A stretch of DNA of 6,415 nucleotides, taken from positions 1 through 6,415 of the forward strand of contig JAOZVK010000337.1 of NCBI GenBank assembly GCA_029938185.1. Direction: 5' to 3'. A program made the translations under genes and the position numbers. This document shows positions 6,324 through 6,415 of this stretch, piece by piece. Under the pieces are notes generated by a model that ran no database searches, was not told the origin of the DNA, and saw only the letters and a list, made by a program, of their open reading frames with translations. Each line of letters opens with the position of its first letter. Within the stretch, counting starts at the first letter, position 1. The DNA comes from Bacteroidales bacterium. GTDB taxonomy: Bacteria; Bacteroidota; Bacteroidia; Bacteroidales; JAOZVK01.

Positions 6324-6415
6324 GGAAATAGGCTGGTGGTGTTGCTTTGTGGGTTTGTTTTGGTTTGTGTAGGGAGCGAAGCGACCGGAACAAGCCAAAA
6401 TAAACCCACAAAGCA
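6318..6415. repeat. Palindromic border element 3 (left arm, loop and part of right arm)
   Basis: The left end GCTAACGG (6318-6325) is the same as in element 2, followed by a GGCTGGTGG block (6331-6339) comparable to GGCTTGGTG there. The inner stem is long: TGCTTTGTGGGTTT pairs perfectly with AAACCCACAAAGCA at the window edge, and the next segment GTTTTGGTTT pairs with AAGCCAAAAT with G-T wobbles only. The stem ends in GG/CC closing the loop GAGCGAAGCGA. About 31 base-pair positions can be checked, with two mismatches. The missing right end should carry CTGACA, a CCACCAGCC-like block and AATGTTAGC. The element sits upstream of the nuclease operon. Confidence 0.85.

Noticed and set aside
1..6415. 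CRISPR array or tRNA/rRNA gene
   Set aside because: The repeated elements are about 3 kb apart with genes between them and variable stems, not short regularly spaced repeats. No cloverleaf or rRNA-like sequence was seen.

Overview
The window looks like an accessory stretch of an AT-rich Bacteroidota-type genome. The genes are rich in Lys, Asn and Ile, A/T-ending codons dominate, there are no clear Shine-Dalgarno sites, and a multi-PAS hybrid histidine kinase is present. The assignment is inferred from style and is not proven. All three genes lie on the minus strand, so the text reads right to left in the sense direction.

Layout in sense direction. A roughly 100-base imperfect palindrome (element 3, 6318 to the window end, cut off) comes first. 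A tightly coupled gene pair follows: a PD-(D/E)XK nuclease-like protein (5137-6264), then, after only 3 nt, an AlbA_2/Schlafen-type protein with a divergent GHKL ATPase domain and a probable C-terminal winged helix (3604-5133). After a 124-base AT-rich spacer carrying a 21-base direct repeat comes a complete palindrome (element 2, 3378-3479). Next is a 1091-residue soluble hybrid histidine kinase (77-3352) with the order PAS-GAF-PAS-PAS-PAS-HisKA-HATPase-REC. The right half of a third palindrome (element 1, 1-67) follows it directly. There is no gene-free stretch above 300 bases.

The three palindromes share their ends (GCTAACGG at the left, AATGTTAGC at the right) and an 11-base central loop (GAGCGWAGCGA). 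Their stems differ in sequence, yet each stem that can be checked on both sides stays complementary. They divide the window into two cargo units: the histidine kinase alone, and the nuclease/ATPase pair. Each unit has matching 9-bp inverted ends (GTTAGCACC/GGTGCTAAC and GTTAGCGGT/ACCGCTAAC). This resembles an array of cassettes separated by recombination sites, similar in architecture to integron attC sites but without the canonical core motif. A family of small palindromic transposable repeats with a 3-bp target duplication (GGT on both sides of element 2) explains the same bases about equally well.

Functionally, the nuclease/ATPase pair is a plausible uncharacterised defence or nucleic-acid-processing module. 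The histidine kinase is an orphan sensor with no DNA-binding partner in view. Nothing in the sequence links the kinase to the pair except the shared palindromic borders.
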